Both the position numbers and the translations under genes were made by a program. A stretch of 64,000 nt of DNA from Salibacter sp031581065 (lineage in GTDB: Bacteria; Bacteroidota; Bacteroidia; Flavobacteriales_G; Salibacteraceae), in NCBI RefSeq assembly GCF_031581065.1, contig NZ_JAVLBN010000009.1, positions 6,548-70,547 of the forward strand. Direction: 5' to 3'. Positions within the stretch are counted from its first letter, which is position 1, and each line of letters opens with the position of its first letter. Below are positions 61,650-64,000 of this stretch, one piece after another. The notes under the pieces were generated by a model. It made no database searches. It was not told the DNA's origin and saw only the letters and a list, made by a program, of their open reading frames with translations.

Positions 61650-62603
61650 TTAAAGGTCAAAAACTTTATCACAAATTGCCTTCCTCGCTTCGCGGTATTC
61701 ATTAAGGAGGTTTTCAAAGATCTTTTTAGCCGGCAATACATCTTTTATTTGGGCGCTTACCTGACCAATTTCGAGTTCACCCTGTTCCATGTCTCCCTCA
61801 AACATTCCTTTTTTGGCTCTCGCCCTGCCGAGTACTTGTGCGAGTTCCTCTTTTGATGCGCAACGCTCATAGGCATTCATCACATCAGCGTAAAATTCAT
61901 TTTTGATGAGTCTTACAGGTGCGAGTTCTTTGAGTGTCAGAACCGTATCACCTTCATTCGTGCTCACGATCCTGTTTTTGAAATTCTCGTGACCCGATGA
62001 TTCATTACTCGCTGCAAAACGGCTACCGATTTGAACAGCATCAGCACCGAGCGACATAGCTGCCAGTATAGACCTTCCCGATCCAATACCACCGGCTGCA
62101 ATAACCGGAGCATCAACCGCATCTTTCACAAGCGGAATAAGGCACATAGTTGTCGTCTCTTCTCGCCCATTGTGTCCGCCAGCTTCAAAACCTTCAGCCA
62201 CAACAGCATCACATCCTGCTTCAACAGCCTTTTTGGCAAACTTTGCACTCGACACAACATGCACAACTTTAATACCGTGCTCTTTGAGTTTGGGTGTCCA
62301 GGTTTTGGGATTACCAGCCGATGAAAAAACGATTGGAACCTCGTAATCGATGATTGTTTGAATATGCTCCTCGATATTGGGGTAGAGCAACGGAATATTA
62401 ACCGCAAATGGTTTGTCAGTAGCTTTTTTGCACTTTTCAACGTGTTCTCTCAGCACTTCAGGATACATAGATCCCGAACCGATTATTCCCAGTCCGCCCG
62501 CATTGGAAACTTCACTGGCCAATTGCCAGGGCGAACACCAGATCATTCCGGCCTGAATAATAGGATAGTCTATATCAAACAACTCACAAATACGATTCTT
62601 CAT
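61650..62603 (-). CDS. nitronate monooxygenase family flavoprotein
   Basis: A 317-aa FMN TIM-barrel (ATG at 62603). Seen are NRICELFDIDYPIIQAGM, SNAGGLGIIGSGSMYPE, VEAGCDAVVAEGFEAGGHNG and PVIAAGGIGSGRSILAAMSLGADAVQIGSRF, the FMN phosphate-binding sequence of the 2-nitropropane dioxygenase group. These enzymes oxidise toxic propionate-3-nitronate; some members are instead enoyl reductases (FabK-like), which remains possible. Confidence 0.9.
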   Translation of the reverse strand: MKNRICELFDIDYPIIQAGMIWCSPWQLASEVSNAGGLGIIGSGSMYPEVLREHVEKCKKATDKPFAVNIPLLYPNIEEHIQTIIDYEVPIVFSSAGNPKTWTPKLKEHGIKVVHVVSSAKFAKKAVEAGCDAVVAEGFEAGGHNGREETTTMCLIPLVKDAVDAPVIAAGGIGSGRSILAAMSLGADAVQIGSRFAASNESSGHENFKNRIVSTNEGDTVLTLKELAPVRLIKNEFYADVMNAYERCASKEELAQVLGRARAKKGMFEGDMEQGELEIGQVSAQIKDVLPAKKIFENLLNEYREARKAICDKVFDL

Positions 62604-62794
62604 CATCCAAATTTTAAATGCGAATTTACGCAAGAGCGGTTGAATAGAGAAAGTGGAGGTACGTTTTTAGCTAAAAGCTACATGATATGGTTATTTCCAT
62701 TTTGCTTTCTTTATTGAGCAAAAAGAGGCAAAACTGTTAAGTTAATAAAGCAATTTTTGAGATAGTGATTAAAAAAAGGAAGAATCAGCTTTGT

Positions 62795-63161
62795 GACGCT
62801 ATCGGTCAGCACCTCCGGCTCAACCTCGGCCTTGACCTTGACTTTAGCCGTTGGCGATTAGCTTTTGGTTTTTGGCTTTTGGCTTTTGGCTTTTGGCTTT
62901 TGGCTTTTGGCTAAACAAACACAAAACTCACAAACCTCCAAACCCTTAACACCTTAAACATCAAGCAACCCCAAAACCACAATTAGAACGCTCTCAGCTA
63001 CTGACGCTTCGGTCAGCACTTTCAGCTACTGACGCTTCGGTCAGCACCTCCGGCTCAACCTCCTCTTCAACCTCAACCTTAACCTCGACTCTTAGTGAAT
63101 CTTAGTCCTTGACGCAGGTCAAGACTTAGATGAACTTAGATCTACTGACGCTTTCGGTCAG
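62795..63161. repeat. CTGACGCTTCGGTCAG hairpin repeats and 33-base direct repeat
   Basis: A unit made of TGACGCTTCGGTCAG followed by CACCTCCGGCTCAACCTC occurs at 62795-62828 (slightly changed) and 63030-63062; shorter copies are at 63001-63019 and 63145-63161. Each has a 5-bp CTGAC/GTCAG stem around a six-base loop. Confidence 0.75.
62862..62912. repeat. TTTTGGC tandem minisatellite
   Basis: About seven near-perfect tandem copies of the heptamer TTTTGGC, with one slightly altered unit. A slippage-prone array without coding capacity. Confidence 0.88.
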
Positions 63162-63260
63162 TACTAAAAGCTCGTGACGCAAGGGACGGGACTTTCTTCC
63201 CCAACGTAAATACATTACGGTCTCACCATTTTAGTTTGTAAAGAATCAAACAAAACAACC

Positions 63261-63731
63261 ATGAAACGAAGTGATTTTGTAAAGGGATTTGGAATTGGTA
63301 CGATGGGACTCATGTTGCCCAAAAACCAATTCTTCAGCAATAAACCAATAAAGATTTACGACAACTACCTGCGCGGACTCAAATACTACGACTTTAATAA
63401 AGTGAGCGGAAGTTTAAAAGAGGGGCAGGAATTACAATTAGTACGCGACCCCGATAACAAACACGACCGTTTTGCTACTGAAGTCCACTGGCAAAGCCAC
63501 AAACTCGGTTACATAGCCGCTTATGAAAATATAGTCATTGCCAATATGCTCGATGCCGGTGCACAATTAAGCGCCTACATCTCTGAGGTAAAACTATCAC
63601 AGGAAAACTACTTTAACGAAGTTGGCATAGCCGTTTACGCCCAACTGGTGAAACCCACTGAAAAACTGATACAAACCGCTCTTAGCGAACATAGAGCAGA
63701 TAATGTAAATGACAGATACCGCGGTTTTTAA
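63261..63731 (+). CDS. HIRAN-domain protein with Tat-like N-terminus
   Basis: A 156-aa protein. Residues 1-22 (MKRSDFVKGFGIGTMGLMLP) resemble a Tat or Sec signal of the KR-x-F-x-K kind seen on Bacteroidota proteins. The rest is a HIRAN domain: LRGLKYYDFNKVSGSLKEGQ, LVRDPDNKHDRFATEVHW and KLGYIAAYENIVIANMLDAG. In eukaryotic HLTF this domain binds free 3' DNA ends. It is the nearest gene to the tracrRNA and cas9 and on the same strand as cas9, with 183 bases between. Whether it belongs to the CRISPR locus is unknown; an export signal would argue against it. Confidence 0.83.
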   Translation: MKRSDFVKGFGIGTMGLMLPKNQFFSNKPIKIYDNYLRGLKYYDFNKVSGSLKEGQELQLVRDPDNKHDRFATEVHWQSHKLGYIAAYENIVIANMLDAGAQLSAYISEVKLSQENYFNEVGIAVYAQLVKPTEKLIQTALSEHRADNVNDRYRGF

Positions 63732-63815
63732 CCATTACCTCATTGGTTTTAGGGAAAGTTTTATTAGATTGCGGATTCTGTAATTTTAAATAATGGAATT
63801 GAAATTTGAAGTAAT

Positions 63816-63840
63816 AAAAAAAGCGACCCGAAGGCCGCTT
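63816..63840 (-). terminator. intrinsic terminator of the tracrRNA
   Basis: On the minus strand AAGCGGCC, loop TTCG, GGTCGCTT form an 8-bp stem with one G.U pair and a stable UUCG tetraloop, followed by a T tract. Confidence 0.9.
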
Positions 63841-63890
63841 TAAATGTTTTCACAACGGAATAATCCTTATTGTGAATTGCTTCAGATTAA
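63816..63890 (-). ncRNA. tracrRNA of a type II-C CRISPR-Cas9 system
   Basis: Read on the minus strand, the region gives an anti-repeat (about 63868-63890, containing CTGAAGCAATTCACAAT), then AAGGATTATTCCGTTGTG, AAAACATTT and a terminator hairpin. This layout and the words ACAATAAGGATTATTCCGTTGTGAAAACA match tracrRNAs of Bacteroidota type II-C systems as I remember them. TTCACAA and TTGTGAA form a 7-bp inverted repeat around the GGA/TCC nexus stem. The plus strand reads TTGTGAATTGCTT here, the typical start of a II-C CRISPR repeat in this phylum. The tracrRNA base-pairs with crRNA and is bound by Cas9. It is transcribed away from cas9. Confidence 0.88.
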
Positions 63891-63893
63891 TTA

Positions 63894-63901
63894 CAAATAT
63901 A
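63894..63901 (-). promoter_or_regulatory. -7 box of the tracrRNA promoter
   Basis: The minus strand reads TATATTTG, a match to TAnnTTTG, which would start RNA about five bases further left, near 63889, directly before the anti-repeat. Confidence 0.65.
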
Positions 63902-63914
63902 AAAAAACTGAACG

Positions 63915-64000
63915 ATGAAAAAAATACTGGGACTTGACCTTGGATCTGGAAGTGTAGGTTGGGCTTTCATAAAAGAAGCTGAAAACGAAAATGAAAAATC
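63915..64000 (+). CDS. cas9: Cas9 endonuclease, type II-C (N-terminal 28 codons, cut by window end)
   Basis: The frame from ATG 63915 to the window end reads MKKILGLDLGSGSVGWAFIK and continues with an acidic stretch (EAENENEKS). GLDLG-x-x-S-(I/V)-GWA is the RuvC-I motif of Cas9, with Asp8 as the catalytic residue of the RuvC nuclease that cuts the non-target strand. The neighbouring tracrRNA confirms the assignment, and the Bacteroidota background and tracrRNA type point to subtype II-C. The remaining sequence, cas1, cas2 and the array must lie to the right. Confidence 0.93.
   Translation, partial: MKKILGLDLGSGSVGWAFIKEAENENEK

Larger units (their letters stand above)
62634..63260. other. 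repeat-rich intergenic region, no gene
   Basis: This 627-base gap between the divergent flavoprotein and HIRAN genes contains no credible coding frame. It holds a 7-bp tandem repeat, copies of a CTGACGCTTCGGTCAG hairpin, a 33-base direct repeat and CTTAGT/CTTAGA-type words. It resembles decayed mobile or junk intergenic DNA and is the longest non-coding stretch in the window. Confidence 0.75.

Noticed and set aside
62862..62912. TTTTGGC array considered as part of a CRISPR array or leader
   Set aside because: There are no spacers and the unit is seven bases; it is a simple tandem repeat.
63868..63900. Plus-strand repeat-like sequence considered as a first CRISPR repeat
   Set aside because: Only one copy exists here and the minus strand continues into nexus and terminator structures, so it is the anti-repeat of the tracrRNA.

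Overview
The window looks like chromosomal DNA of a marine, proteorhodopsin-bearing member of the Bacteroidota, most likely order Flavobacteriales (Cryomorphaceae/Crocinitomicaceae-like). The evidence is: type IX secretion sorting domains of both kinds (type A on the SprB-repeat protein at 23989-27477, gliding-motility type B on 59542-61611); families largely confined to this phylum (DUF4301, DUF4294, DUF4835, GbsR-like regulator, WG-repeat protein); the order bamD-rpoZ-coaBC-DUF4835; menaquinone genes menC-menE; and promoters of the Bacteroidota type (-7 box TAnnTTTG, -33 TTG). The DNA is AT-rich (I estimate around 40% GC) and densely coding. I saw no tRNA, rRNA, integrase or transposase gene.

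Layout. 1-7.5 kb: cardiolipin synthase, membrane proteins, a CoA-transferase, a TPR protein, a small TIR-bounded element (4918-5060), DUF4301 protein and a GbsR-like regulator operon. 7.5-10.5 kb: TonB-like protein coupled to a TPR/WG-repeat protein. 11.2-14.8 kb: light module of proteorhodopsin and beta-carotene cleavage enzyme Blh, with an intrinsic terminator between them, then a YceI lipoprotein and a TspO-related membrane protein. 14.8-24 kb: housekeeping genes (mazG, NqrM-like/ApbE, tryptophan 2,3-dioxygenase, 5-FTHF cyclo-ligase, ChaN, uridine kinase, pseudouridine synthase, TerC). 24-27.5 kb: a 1162-aa T9SS-exported surface protein with exact 228-bp tandem repeats. 28.3-30.4 kb: menC-menE. 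30.4-33.7 kb: three universal stress proteins and a Crp/Fnr regulator, with two tandem FNR-like operators between them. 34-40.3 kb: a four-gene exopolysaccharide-type locus (SPOR-TolC-GH18-like fusion, HlyD-like protein, REC-like/zinc-ribbon/degenerate GGDEF protein, processive GT2 synthase). 40.3-43.5 kb: TonB-dependent receptor, Fur-family regulator and DUF4625 lipoprotein sharing an operator-rich intergenic region. 43.6-48.4 kb: peroxiredoxin, methyltransferase and the bamD cluster. 48.5-62.6 kb: an alpha-oxoamine synthase, a 1174-aa multi-PAS sensor without an ATPase domain, rhomboid protease, AAA/VWA pair, MscS channel, outer membrane proteins and nitronate monooxygenase. 62.6-64 kb: repeat-rich intergenic DNA, a HIRAN-domain protein, a minus-strand tracrRNA and the first 28 codons of a type II-C cas9 that runs off the window.

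Three things stand out. First, the right edge holds the start of a type II-C CRISPR-Cas9 system, with a tracrRNA recognisable from sequence and divergent from cas9. Second, the exopolysaccharide-type locus has an unusual domain architecture and no obvious named equivalent that I know of. Third, a degenerate 10-mer, GG(A/T/C)TCTGACC, occurs about 29 times on both strands and in several reading frames, against fewer than one expected by chance; this suggests a DNA-level signal such as an uptake sequence or a protein-binding site.
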